Assembly: GCA_046349955.1 (NCBI GenBank)
Contig: JAXMBI010000002.1
Coordinates: 248,001 to 312,000, forward strand
Length of the DNA stretch: 64,000 nt
From: JBGAPH01 sp046349955
GTDB lineage: Bacteria > Planctomycetota > Planctomycetia > Pirellulales > JBGAPH01
Direction of reading: 5' to 3'
Shown: piece by piece, positions 33,012-41,832 of the stretch
Layout of the letters: each line of letters starts with the position of its first letter
Position numbering within the stretch: the first letter of the stretch is position 1
Notes under the pieces: generated by a model
The model's input: only the letters and a program-made list of their open reading frames with translations
Databases searched by the model: none
What the model was told of the DNA's origin: nothing
Program-made: the position numbers and the translations under genes

Positions 33012-36000
33012 GTGGATCGGAGCCGCGCGAGGGCGACGTCGATTTCGCGGCGGGCTTGCTGCCGGGCGGCGTCATCGCAAGCCACGGCCACTTCGAGCCC
33101 CGCCTCGAGCAGCACCAGCCGCACGCTGGCCGGCGGCTCGCCGAGCAGCGCTTCGACCGCGAGCGCGTAGAGCAGCATCTGCAACCGATAACGCTCGACG
33201 AGCGCCTGCGCTCCCCCCGCCGGCACGGCGTTCGTCTTGTAATCGAGCAAGTGCCAGCGCCCGTCCGAGTCTTGATAGAGCGCATCGATCACCCCCCACA
33301 GGTTCACGGCGCCCGGCGCGCCGGGTGGCCACGCCAGCAGAAAGTCGAGCTCGGCGTGCCGCTGCCGGGCGGCGCGAAGGTCGGCGGCCGCCGGGAGTTG
33401 CTCGAAGCGCCGCAGCAGCTCGAGCGCGGCGGCTTGCTCCTGGCGATCATGGAGACCGAGCATCTCGGCCTGCCGCGCGAGCCGGGAGGTGAGCCAAGTC
33501 TCGCTGGGCCAGGGGTATTCGGCCAGCAGCGCGTGGGCAAGCGTGCCGAGCCGGCGGCCGCCTGCGCCCCGGCTGCGCGGCGCCTCTGCTGGTTCCTCGC
33601 TCTCCTCCGCGGGTGCGCTCGCTTCGAGCAGCCCGCTGAGCTGCGAGAAGGAGAACTGCCGCAGGGCGCCGCGATCGACCGGAATCGGCGCGACGCTCGG
33701 CGGCGGCGCGCCTCCCGCCGCACGAGCCGCCAGTTCTGCGGCTCGCGCCGGGTCGACCCGCTCGCGCCGCTGCTGCGTACGGCTGTCGAGCGGCGGCTCC
33801 GTGGTGGTGACGTGCACCTGCGGGACCTCGCACCCCTCTGGCAACTCAGCCAACAATTCGCCGCTATTGAGATCGAAACGCTCCGCCAGCAGCTTCATCG
33901 CCGGGCTGGCCGGATCGCCCTCGAAGCGGGCGCTCGAAAGAATCAAGTAGTCGGCCGCCCGCGTGCAGGCGACGTAGAAGAGCCGCACCGCTTCGTCGTT
34001 TTCCTCGGTCTCGTGCTGCACGCGGAACAGGGCATGCCCTGAGTCGCGTTCGTTCTCGTCCTCTTGGTTCGACGAACGGACGAGCGGCCCCAGGTCGGGG
34101 CGATACACGGCCGGCGGCAGCGACACGTTGGGCTTGCGGTCGAGATCGGCAACCACCACCACGGGGAACTCGAGCCCCTTGGCCTGGTGAATCGACATCA
34201 GCCGCACGACGTTCGCGTCTTCGGCATGCGTCGCGGCCTGGGCTTCGCGCGGTTCGCGGGAGAGATTGTCGGAAAGCTGCGTCACAAAGTCGGACAGGCC
34301 GAACACGCCTGCCCGGTCGAGATCGCGGGCCTGGTCGACGAGCTTGCGAAGGTTGCCGACCTTGCGCTCGCCGAGGAACTCGCCGAGCAAGAGCGCATCG
34401 TAGCCGGTGAGGGCGAGGGCCCGCTGGATCAACTCGGCGACCGGCAGCCGATCCTTCACCCGCTCGAGTTCGCCCAGCGCCTTGGCGGCGAATGCGGCCC
34501 GCTCGCGGTCTTCCGGCGAAAGCTCGCTCGGTAACTCGTCGGCGAGCAAACCCTCGCGCAGTCCCGCTTCGTGGCGGGCGAGCCAAAAAAGCCCTTCGTC
34601 GGAAAGCGAGAAGAAAGGGCTCCGCAGCGCGCCGGCCAGGCTGGCAGTGTCGGCCGGGCACTCGAGCGCCCGCAGCAAGTTGCGCAGGTCGAACACTTCC
34701 TGCTGCGCGTAGAAGGCTGAGCCGCCGACGAGATAGTAGTCGAGCCCGTGAGCCTCGAGGGCGCGCTCGTAGTGCTGCACGTCGGGCAATGCCCGCAACA
34801 GAATGCAGATGTCGCCGGGGCGCACGGGGCGTGCTCCACCCTGCCCGCCACGGGACAGGGCCGCCAGCGGCTCCTCGCGGTCGATCATCCCGCGCAGCCG
34901 GCGGGCGATCCAGTCGGCCTCCTGGCGGCGGCCGCGCTCGGCGGCGCCCGCGTCGTGGCGGCTCTCCTCGAGGGGGCGCCAGAGGAACTCGATGGCCGGC
35001 GTCGCTGTTTCCTGCGGGCGCCGCGCCACGAGCGGCACTTCCCCCTCAAAAGCGTCGGCGAACAGCGCGTTCACGAAGTCGAGGATCGCCGGCTGACTGC
35101 GGAAGTTGTGCGAGAGGACGAGCCGGCCGTCCCCCGGCAGCCCGCTGCGCAGCTCGTGGAACACCTGGGGCTTCGCGCCGCGGAAGCGGTAGATCGACTG
35201 CTTGTGGTCCCCCACGAAGAAGAGCTTGCCGTCGGCGATCTGGCTATCGCAGAGCGCCCGGATGAGATCGACCTGCACCTGGTCGGTGTCTTGAAACTCG
35301 TCGACCAAGAGCAGCCGGAGCTGCCCGGCCAGCCGAGAGCGCAGGCCGTGCGACTCGCCTTCCAGCAGCCGCGCCGCGCGGACGAGCAGATCGTCGAAAT
35401 CGAGAAAATTCTGCCGGTCCTTTTCGTGTTCGTAGACCTGGGCGATTTCGCCGACCAGGCTCAAGAGGGCCAAGCCCGCTTCGGCGGCGGGCAGGGCATT
35501 TTGCGGCGAGAAGCTGCAGCCGTTCAGCGTTTCCCGCGCCAGCTCGCGAAGATCGGTGAAGGTCTCCTTGAAGGCCTCGGCGATCGCCGGGCTCGGCCAT
35601 TCTCCCTTGCCGGGATGCTGCACGCGGGCATGTTCGATGATGCGCTCGAGCTCTTCGATCTTCGTTCGCTCTGCGCCAAGCTGCGCGAGGCTCACGTTCA
35701 GTTCCGTGCAGCGCTCGCGGAGCTTGGCGTGCGTGGGCCAGGGGCCGGCGAGCAACTCGAGCGTCCTTTGCACTTCGCGGCTGCGAGCGACGCGTTCGAG
35801 CGCGTCGGTCTGAACTTGCCGCGCAAATGCGCCCCAGCGCTCGACCAACTCCTCCGGCCGCACGTCGCGCCACTCGGCGAACCTGATGCCGTGGCGTTGC
35901 CGCAGCAGGTCGTCGATCATCTGGCGGACCGTGCGGAAGTTGTAGCTCGACACCAGCGCCATCAGCCGCCGGTCCTGCGCGGACAACAGCCGCCGTAGTT

Positions 36001-36448
36001 CGTCGTCGACCACCTCGCGCTCGAGCGCCGCTCGCCCTAGTTCGTCGAGCACCTGAAAGGCCGGATCGAGCTGGGCCTCGACGGCGTGTGCCCGCAGCAG
36101 ATTGCCGCAGAAGGCGTGGATCGTGGAGATGCGGGCCGAATCGAGCTGCCGCACGAGTTGGCGCCAGTGAGGCAGCTCCGCATCGACGGACTGCTCCAGC
36201 CGCTCCCGGCACGCCCGGCGAATGCGTTCGCGCATTTCGCGCGCCGCCTTGTCGGTGAAGGTGAGCGCGATCAGCTCGTGCAGCTCGGCGCGGGCCTCGC
36301 CGGGGTTCAGGTACGAAAGGAACCGCTGCGTGAGCACGAAGGTCTTGCCGCAGCCGGCGCCGGCCGCCAGACCGATCGACACGCCGCGCGTTTCGATCGC
36401 CGCTTGTTGCTGCGGCGTCAGGCGGGGGGAAGTTCCGGAAACTGCCAT
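33008..36448 (-). CDS. addA: ATP-dependent helicase/nuclease subunit AddA (RecB-like)
   Basis: A 1146-residue UvrD/RecB-type helicase with a C-terminal nuclease, part of the AddAB complex that processes double-strand breaks for RecA. Helicase motifs: AAGAGCGKT (28-36, Walker A), LTFTDKAAREM, LLVDEFQDTDQVQ, VGDHKQSIYRFRGA, LSHNFRS, SIHQAKGLEFPVVVVADL and FYVACTRAADYLIL. The nuclease domain near the end has GVIDALYQ and DYKTN, the metal-binding core of the RecB nuclease. The ATG at 36448 overlaps the end of addB by 31 bases, so the two are cotranscribed. Complete and normal in length. Confidence 0.93.
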   Translation of the reverse strand: MAVSGTSPRLTPQQQAAIETRGVSIGLAAGAGCGKTFVLTQRFLSYLNPGEARAELHELIALTFTDKAAREMRERIRRACRERLEQSVDAELPHWRQLVRQLDSARISTIHAFCGNLLRAHAVEAQLDPAFQVLDELGRAALEREVVDDELRRLLSAQDRRLMALVSSYNFRTVRQMIDDLLRQRHGIRFAEWRDVRPEELVERWGAFARQVQTDALERVARSREVQRTLELLAGPWPTHAKLRERCTELNVSLAQLGAERTKIEELERIIEHARVQHPGKGEWPSPAIAEAFKETFTDLRELARETLNGCSFSPQNALPAAEAGLALLSLVGEIAQVYEHEKDRQNFLDFDDLLVRAARLLEGESHGLRSRLAGQLRLLLVDEFQDTDQVQVDLIRALCDSQIADGKLFFVGDHKQSIYRFRGAKPQVFHELRSGLPGDGRLVLSHNFRSQPAILDFVNALFADAFEGEVPLVARRPQETATPAIEFLWRPLEESRHDAGAAERGRRQEADWIARRLRGMIDREEPLAALSRGGQGGARPVRPGDICILLRALPDVQHYERALEAHGLDYYLVGGSAFYAQQEVFDLRNLLRALECPADTASLAGALRSPFFSLSDEGLFWLARHEAGLREGLLADELPSELSPEDRERAAFAAKALGELERVKDRLPVAELIQRALALTGYDALLLGEFLGERKVGNLRKLVDQARDLDRAGVFGLSDFVTQLSDNLSREPREAQAATHAEDANVVRLMSIHQAKGLEFPVVVVADLDRKPNVSLPPAVYRPDLGPLVRSSNQEDENERDSGHALFRVQHETEENDEAVRLFYVACTRAADYLILSSARFEGDPASPAMKLLAERFDLNSGELLAELPEGCEVPQVHVTTTEPPLDSRTQQRRERVDPARAAELAARAAGGAPPPSVAPIPVDRGALRQFSFSQLSGLLEASAPAEESEEPAEAPRSRGAGGRRLGTLAHALLAEYPWPSETWLTSRLARQAEMLGLHDRQEQAAALELLRRFEQLPAAADLRAARQRHAELDFLLAWPPGAPGAVNLWGVIDALYQDSDGRWHLLDYKTNAVPAGGAQALVERYRLQMLLYALAVEALLGEPPASVRLVLLEAGLEVAVACDDAARQQARREIDVALARLRST

Positions 36449-39400
36449 GGCTTGTCCAAGGCCCTCACATGATTCACGCGGCACACGGTGCGGAAATCGC
36501 ACAGGCTGGTACACTTGTCGTCGGCGCTCACGATCGGGAATTGTCCTTGCCGCACGCCTTGCACGCGGGCAAACACCTGGTCGATCGTCTGCTGGCGCAG
36601 CTCGGCCCAATCGATCGCTATGGGGCCCTTCGAATTCGGCGCGTCGTCGCCGCTAAGCTCGCCATTGAACCGCAGCGTCGCCTTGGGCTGGCAGCCTGTT
36701 TCCTTGACGAACCAGTAGGCGGCCATGGCGGGCTCGGCGGCCCCTTCGGGGAAGAACAACTGCTCGACCGCCAAGGCATAGAGCGGGAGCTGCAGCGCCA
36801 CCTCGTTTTTCATCTCGCCGAGGATTCGCTTCGAGCCCCCAGACTTGTAGTCGACCACGGCGAAGAGCGTCTGCCCCGCGTCGTCGAGCACGTCGACGCG
36901 GTCGATGCGGCCGGCGAGCCGCACCACGCCGTCGGCCCGGCGGAGCACGAGGGGCTGCGACACGCTCGTCGGGTCGGCCCCCGCCTGGTGCCGGCTGGGG
37001 CCGAAGCTGAGCTCGAACCGCTCGGGGCGCGGGGCCCTGCCGCGCGGGCCATGCCCCTCGTCGTACCTGCGATGCTGATCGAGATACTCCGCGCCCCACC
37101 GACGCACGAGATCCTCGTCGATCAACCGCCAGGCCGCCTCGAGGGGCGAGGCCGCCGGCCGATCGTGCCACACCTCGGCCAGCGATTGCTCGAAAAGCTC
37201 GTGGAATTCCTTCTGCGAGAGCGAGCAGGGCGACGTCGGCCGGCCGGCGCGGGCGTTGATGCTGCGGTGCAACTCCGCTAGCACCGCGTGCAGCAGGTTG
37301 CCGCGGAGGCCATAGTCCTCCTGCAGCTCGAGGTCGGCCGGCGAGTCGACCTCGAGCACGTGCTGCAGAAAGAACTTGAACGGGCAGGCCCGGTAATGTT
37401 CGAGGGCGCTGGGGCTCCAGCAGTAGGAATCGGAAAACGTCTGGCCGAGCGCCGCGAGTGCCTGCGGCGACAGCAGCAGGCCTTCGTGCGGGCCGAACTG
37501 CTCGCGCGATTGCCGTTCTCCCAGCATCCGCAACCCGGCCAGCAGGTTGCCGAAGAGCTGCGGGTTCGTCACGGCAGCAGCCATGGCAGAGCTTTCCGCG
37601 GCTTCTAGCTCGAACAGCGCGCGTTGGCCCGCCGCTGGCGCACTTCGCGCGGTTCGACCCCTGCCCGCCGCATTTGGTCGAGCGGCTGGCGGCGCCTCTT
37701 GCCGCAACGCTGCCAGCAGCCGCGGCGAGTCGCGCAGCGCTCCCTGGACTGCCTGCAGCCGCAGATCGGTGGGCCCCGCCGGCTCCCCTTGCAGCGCCGC
37801 CGGTCGCAGATCGACCTCGGCCACGCTGGGCAAGTTCGCGCCGAAGAGCCGCCGCAGATCGTCGAGATAAGGGCTGGGGACGAGGGGCTGGGCCCGCGCG
37901 TCGACCGTGGGATAGCTGAGCGTCAGCCGCCGCGTCCCCCGCGTCACCGTTTCGTAGAACAGCAGCATCTCGTCCTGACTGCGGGCGCCCCAAGACGGCA
38001 GCGGCAGGCCGGCTTCGCTCAGCCGACTGTGGTCTTGCCGGCCGAAGAGCGCATTCGCCCGCTCCCCGGCCGGAAAGGCGCTCTCGGCCAAACCCGCCAC
38101 GAACAGATACGGCACGCGGACCCCGCGGGCATCGAGCGCCGACAACACCCGCACGCGCCCCGTTTCGTCGCGATCGCTGGGCCAGGGCTCGTGTTCCACC
38201 AAATCCTCGATGCGGGCGAGCGCCTCGGCGCGATCAAGCCGTGGGGCGGGCTGACCCATCCATTCGTAGAGCCGGTCGGCCGTTTTCAGGCATTCGATCA
38301 AACGGTCGAGGGCGTCGACCTCGGGCTGCTCCGCCTCACCTTCGACGAGCGGCGTCGCGGCTACGGCGCGGAGCCCGGTGCTGCTCGCCAGTTTCCCGAG
38401 AGCCGTGCCCCAATCGGCGAGCGTCGCCGTATTCGGCAGGCGGCCGAGCAAATCGGCCAAGCGTTCGAGCAGCGGCAGGGCGAGCCGTGCCCGCGCGCTC
38501 CGTTTGGCGCGGCGTTTGGCCCGCGGATCGTCCTCCGAGCTAGCTTCCGGCAAATCGCGAGTTACGCGGTCGGCCCAGCGGCGCACGCTGTCGAGCAACT
38601 CCTGCCGGCCGCTGGCCACTTGTAGCTCCCGGACCGTTTCGTCGACCGCCGCACGGGCCTGGCCCCCCGACCACTCCGTCCAGTCCGGCTGGAAGTAGGT
38701 CTGCTCGACGACGGCGATCACCTGGCGGAATGGCCAGCCCTCGACCTCGAGCCGCAGGATCGCCAACAGCGCCGCCACCGCCCGGCAGTCGAGCAGCGTG
38801 CGGCGGGCATCGAGCGCGAAGGGAATGCCCAACTCGCCGAAGATCTCGCGCACGAGCGGCGCCGCGTCGGCCGTGGAGCGAAAGACGACCGCGATGTCGC
38901 TGGGCCGCACAGGCCGCCCGCCGTCTCCTTCGCTCAACAGCCGCTTGATCCGCCGCCCCAGGAGTTCGATTTCGCCAAGCGCTTGGGCCGCACCCAACAC
39001 CTCGATGCCGTCGGCCGGCGCCGCGTTGTTGGGGGTTCCGTCGCCAAACAGATGCCGCTCGACGTAGTCGAGCGCGGGCCAGGCGGGGGGCGCGGGGCGC
39101 TCGCGCCAGGAGATCGTCAGGCCGCTGAACTGCCGCGTGAGCTCGCCCAGCGTTTGCCGCGGCTTGGCAAACAGGTCGTCTCGGCCGCGATCCTGCTCGA
39201 GCGGCAAGCTGATGAGCAGCTGGCCCACGCGCTCGGCGAGCAACGCGAGGATCTCGAACTGGGTGTGCGTGAAGTCGGCGAAGCCGTCGACGACCACCGT
39301 GCACAGCTTTTCGAAGGGCGCGAGCTGCCCCGAGCGAAGCAGTTCGCGGGCCGACCAGAAGCGCCCCTCGGCATCGTACAACTCGTGCCGGATCAGGGCA

Positions 39401-39702
39401 TCTTGATACGCCGCGTAGAGGGCCGCCAGTTCGCGATCCTTGGGCAAGGCGTCGCGACGCTTTCCAGCGCCCGCCAAGTCCTCGGGCCAGATTTCCAGGC
39501 GCTTGAGCTCGGCGATGAAGTCGCCCAAAGCGTCGAGCAAGCCCGGTCGACCGGCGAGCGGCCGCAAATGCTCGAGCAGCTCCGCAGCGCCGTTTCTTCG
39601 TCGACCAGAGGCGAAGCGACTCGAGCTCTCGCCGGGCCGGATTCGGCAAAAGGCGGGGGTCTCCCTCTCTACCCGCGACTTCTGGAGCGCCGCGTCTGCC
39701 AC
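36418..39702 (-). CDS. addB: AddB-type PD-(D/E)XK nuclease subunit, N-terminus apparently missing
   Basis: A 1094-residue AddB homologue, partner of the overlapping addA. Visible features are VVDGFADFTHTQFEIL (helicase-like Walker B region), DIAVVFRSTADAAPLVRE, an RNGxL-like VLSALDARGVRVPYLFVAGL segment, and a C-terminal nuclease with IDRVDVLDD...VDYKSG. Four cysteines fit the iron-sulfur nuclease fold: one in YRACPFKFF and three in CTSLCDFRTVC (spacing C-x3-C-x5-C). Homologues begin with a P-loop about 100 residues before the LGDFIAELKRLEIWP block. Here that block is at about residue 60 and the first ~37 residues do not look coding, so the P-loop part is absent. The GTG at 39702 is only the outermost open start. 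Confidence 0.85.
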   Translation of the reverse strand: MADAALQKSRVERETPAFCRIRPGESSSRFASGRRRNGAAELLEHLRPLAGRPGLLDALGDFIAELKRLEIWPEDLAGAGKRRDALPKDRELAALYAAYQDALIRHELYDAEGRFWSARELLRSGQLAPFEKLCTVVVDGFADFTHTQFEILALLAERVGQLLISLPLEQDRGRDDLFAKPRQTLGELTRQFSGLTISWRERPAPPAWPALDYVERHLFGDGTPNNAAPADGIEVLGAAQALGEIELLGRRIKRLLSEGDGGRPVRPSDIAVVFRSTADAAPLVREIFGELGIPFALDARRTLLDCRAVAALLAILRLEVEGWPFRQVIAVVEQTYFQPDWTEWSGGQARAAVDETVRELQVASGRQELLDSVRRWADRVTRDLPEASSEDDPRAKRRAKRSARARLALPLLERLADLLGRLPNTATLADWGTALGKLASSTGLRAVAATPLVEGEAEQPEVDALDRLIECLKTADRLYEWMGQPAPRLDRAEALARIEDLVEHEPWPSDRDETGRVRVLSALDARGVRVPYLFVAGLAESAFPAGERANALFGRQDHSRLSEAGLPLPSWGARSQDEMLLFYETVTRGTRRLTLSYPTVDARAQPLVPSPYLDDLRRLFGANLPSVAEVDLRPAALQGEPAGPTDLRLQAVQGALRDSPRLLAALRQEAPPAARPNAAGRGRTARSAPAAGQRALFELEAAESSAMAAAVTNPQLFGNLLAGLRMLGERQSREQFGPHEGLLLSPQALAALGQTFSDSYCWSPSALEHYRACPFKFFLQHVLEVDSPADLELQEDYGLRGNLLHAVLAELHRSINARAGRPTSPCSLSQKEFHELFEQSLAEVWHDRPAASPLEAAWRLIDEDLVRRWGAEYLDQHRRYDEGHGPRGRAPRPERFELSFGPSRHQAGADPTSVSQPLVLRRADGVVRLAGRIDRVDVLDDAGQTLFAVVDYKSGGSKRILGEMKNEVALQLPLYALAVEQLFFPEGAAEPAMAAYWFVKETGCQPKATLRFNGELSGDDAPNSKGPIAIDWAELRQQTIDQVFARVQGVRQGQFPIVSADDKCTSLCDFRTVCRVNHVRALDKPWQFPELPPA

Positions 39703-39742
39703 AGGATCGGCTTACTTTACGGACCCGACTTGGAAAGGCAAC

Positions 39743-40186
39743 TCAGGGCCCCATCCTGAGAAGCAGCACTTTTCCGCGGAGGCCGGCGGTCTCGGCCAGA
39801 TCGCCGATCTCGCGAAGGAGGTCTCGCGCTTCGTCCTCCTCCCATGCGGCAACCTCGTCGGTTGCGCACCAGGCGGACAGCAACTCCTCGAACGCCTCCT
39901 CCTCGAGCGAGGTGATTCGCGCGAGGGCAGCCACTTCCGCGCCCGGCACGAGCCACACGTCCGACGATTGATCGGCGTCGGAGGCTACGACCTGGACTCT
40001 GTCGAGCAACTCGTCGAAACCTCGATCCGCATGGCCTGTCCGCACGAGGCAGATCAGCGTGCAGAGCGTGACGTTTTCGAGCCCGGTGAAGGACAGGCCC
40101 TGCCAATGCGAGGTAGGCTGCGGCGAAGCAGCAACCGCTGACACCTCGTCCGCTTTGGCCACGACTAAAACGCTCTGTATGCCCAT
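39743..40186 (-). CDS. Hypothetical acidic protein (147 aa)
   Basis: A 147-residue acidic soluble protein starting at an ATG with a strong GGAGGG upstream. N-terminal MGIQSVLVVAKADEVSAVAA, then HWQGLSFTGLENVTLCTLIC, and a Glu-rich C-terminal helical part (EEEAFEELLSAWCATDEVAA). I do not recognise a family. It resembles the general layout of small two-domain proteins that measure or sense a ligand, but this is only impression. It sits immediately upstream of the truncated addB, in the place where the missing addB 5' end would be expected. Confidence 0.7.
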   Translation of the reverse strand: MGIQSVLVVAKADEVSAVAASPQPTSHWQGLSFTGLENVTLCTLICLVRTGHADRGFDELLDRVQVVASDADQSSDVWLVPGAEVAALARITSLEEEAFEELLSAWCATDEVAAWEEDEARDLLREIGDLAETAGLRGKVLLLRMGP

Positions 40187-40224
40187 AGAAGTCCCTCCAA
40201 TCCATCGGCTCAAACGGCGTACGC

Positions 40225-40794
40225 CTAACCCTGGCGTCCCTCCAACTCCAACAACCGCCGCTTCGTCGCCAATCCCGCCGCCCCCGAATAGCCGCCGAGT
40301 CCGTTCGAGCCCACCACGCGGTGGCACGGGATCACCAGCGGCACGCGGTTCTTGCGCATCACGCTCCCCACCGCCCGCGCCGCGCCCGGCGAGCCGGCCA
40401 GCGCGGCGAGGTCGGCGTAGCTGCGCGTTTGCCCCACGGGAATGCGGCGGCAGTGGTCGAGCACTTGGGCTTGGAAGTCGGTCGTGGCGAAAGGCGCCAC
40501 CTGCACATCGCGAAAGTCATCGCGGGCGCCGCGGGCAAAGGCGATCAGCCGCCGCTGGAGTGGCGTTTTCCATTCGGTCGTGCTCGTGCCGGCGCCACGC
40601 TCGCTGAGCGCGCGCACCGCGGCTTGCGGCGAGCTTTGGCCGAAGACGAGCGCGTGCAGCGTGGCTTCGTGCCCGAGCATCGCCAGCCAGCCCAGCTCGG
40701 TTTCGAACACCGCCAGGCGCAGCTCGAGCGGCACTTCGGCGGGCGCGCTGCGCGGCGCAAGTCGTTGGCTGCGGGTTGCTTTGACAGTTTGCAT
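40225..40794 (-). CDS. ogt: Methylated-DNA--protein-cysteine methyltransferase
   Basis: A 189-residue suicide repair protein that removes alkyl groups from O6-alkylguanine in DNA. The active-site motif is IPCHRVV with the acceptor Cys157, preceded by the DNA-binding RIPVGQTRSYADLA and AARAVGSVMRKNRVP arginine-finger region. The N-terminal domain is of ordinary length with no AraC/Ada part. The 5' end of this gene overlaps a strong promoter that reads in the opposite direction (40781-40810). Confidence 0.94.
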   Translation of the reverse strand: MQTVKATRSQRLAPRSAPAEVPLELRLAVFETELGWLAMLGHEATLHALVFGQSSPQAAVRALSERGAGTSTTEWKTPLQRRLIAFARGARDDFRDVQVAPFATTDFQAQVLDHCRRIPVGQTRSYADLAALAGSPGAARAVGSVMRKNRVPLVIPCHRVVGSNGLGGYSGAAGLATKRRLLELEGRQG

Positions 40795-40810
40795 GGGCCG
40801 GTCCTATACT
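40781..40810 (+). promoter_or_regulatory. Strong sigma-70-type promoter for the gene at 40944
   Basis: TTGACA (40781-40786) and TATACT (40805-40810) are separated by 18 bases. The start site would be near 40817, giving a leader of roughly 125 bases. The -35 hexamer lies inside the first codons of the divergent ogt gene, so the two genes may influence each other. Confidence 0.65.
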
Positions 40811-40943
40811 GGTCGCTGGACTTACTCTTAGGAACCAAAAACCGTGGCCGTTCGAGGCTCGGCCGGCTGCGAATCACGCGGCCGGTGGGCGAGAATCGTC
40901 GCGAGCCAGCAGTGGCAGAGAATCAGCCAGAGGAAGCTCGGGG

Positions 40944-41687
40944 ATGCACCGCTACAGCGCGCTCAGCGACGATTTCTACGTCAACATGAACCTGAGCACG
41001 GAGATGGAGCTGCCGCACAACCGCGAGACGATCCTACATTACTTCGAGCGGATCCAGAAGAAGTACCCCACCATGCGGAACTTCTACAGCCGCGAGAAGG
41101 GGGACTTCGTGCTCGAGGAAGACAAGGACGGCGGCAACTATCGCTGGGCCACCATCGAACCCCGCCGCGTCTGCTCCGGGCAGGTGAACCCCGAAAGTGT
41201 GGAAACGGCCCTCGAGCAGCATCGCCTGGTGCTCGAGCTCGCCCCCTACATGCTCTCGGTGAGCCCGCTCGATTGCGAAGCGCTCGATCTGCTGTTCGGC
41301 TTCGACTTCACCTACCGGGGCAACCACAACCAGCTTGTCGCCGAAGCGCTCGGGCTTTGCCCGGCTTATGAGCGGCTGTTCGACCTGCCGGGGGGGACGG
41401 TGATCAACTACGAGCCGTCGTTCACGATCTCGCTCGACGAAGAGTGCCGCACGCAGTGCCGCGTGAGTATGGAAACCCGCACCAACGCCTATCAGGTGCG
41501 GACCGGCGAGTTTCCTGAAGAGCAGCTCAGCGTCTACGTCACCGCCCGGCAATACGGGAGCCTAGGCCCCGACACCACCTACATCAAAACGCTTGATCGG
41601 CTGACCGGCGTGTGCCACGACGTGGTGCAGAACTACGTGATCGAGCAGGTGCTGCGGCCGCTGGCGCGGACGATTGCGCTCAAGTAA
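40944..41687 (+). CDS. Conserved-looking hypothetical protein (247 aa)
   Basis: A 247-residue soluble protein that I cannot assign to a characterised family. It starts with MHRYSALSDDFYVNMNLSTE. Later blocks include YFERIQKKYPTMRNFYSREK, LDLLFGFDFTYRGNHNQLVA and SMETRTNAYQVRTGEFPEEQ. Composition is close to average, with no membrane or signal segment. AGAGGAAG lies about 11 bases before the ATG. It has its own strong promoter upstream and is likely well expressed. I suspect it is a planctomycete-specific housekeeping protein. Confidence 0.75.
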   Translation: MHRYSALSDDFYVNMNLSTEMELPHNRETILHYFERIQKKYPTMRNFYSREKGDFVLEEDKDGGNYRWATIEPRRVCSGQVNPESVETALEQHRLVLELAPYMLSVSPLDCEALDLLFGFDFTYRGNHNQLVAEALGLCPAYERLFDLPGGTVINYEPSFTISLDEECRTQCRVSMETRTNAYQVRTGEFPEEQLSVYVTARQYGSLGPDTTYIKTLDRLTGVCHDVVQNYVIEQVLRPLARTIALK

Positions 41688-41716
41688 GGCGAGCGGTCCG
41701 GCGTGAGCCGGCCGAC
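41688..41716. repeat. Palindromic repeat family A, single inverted copy
   Basis: GGCGAGCGGTCCGGCGTGAG and the next nine bases follow directly after the TAA of the upstream gene. It matches the inverted copies at 1565-1592 and 22320-22349, again in a convergent junction. Confidence 0.75.
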
Positions 41717-41755
41717 TTGACCGCCAAGAGGAGCACGCGCGGGATAGCCACCAGC

Positions 41756-41796
41756 GGTCCCTCACCCCCGGCCCCTCTCCCATGGGGAGAGGCGGG
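41756..41796. repeat. Dispersed palindromic repeat family B, copy 2
   Basis: This copy carries the core CCTCTCCCATGGGGAGAGG, which forms a near-perfect hairpin, and matches 23985-24022 in reverse orientation. A shorter related hairpin (CTCTCC ... GGAGAG) follows at about 41810-41828, next to the ispD stop. Confidence 0.7.
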
Positions 41797-41832
41797 AAGG
41801 GTGGTACGCTCTCCCACAGGAGAGGGGAGGAA

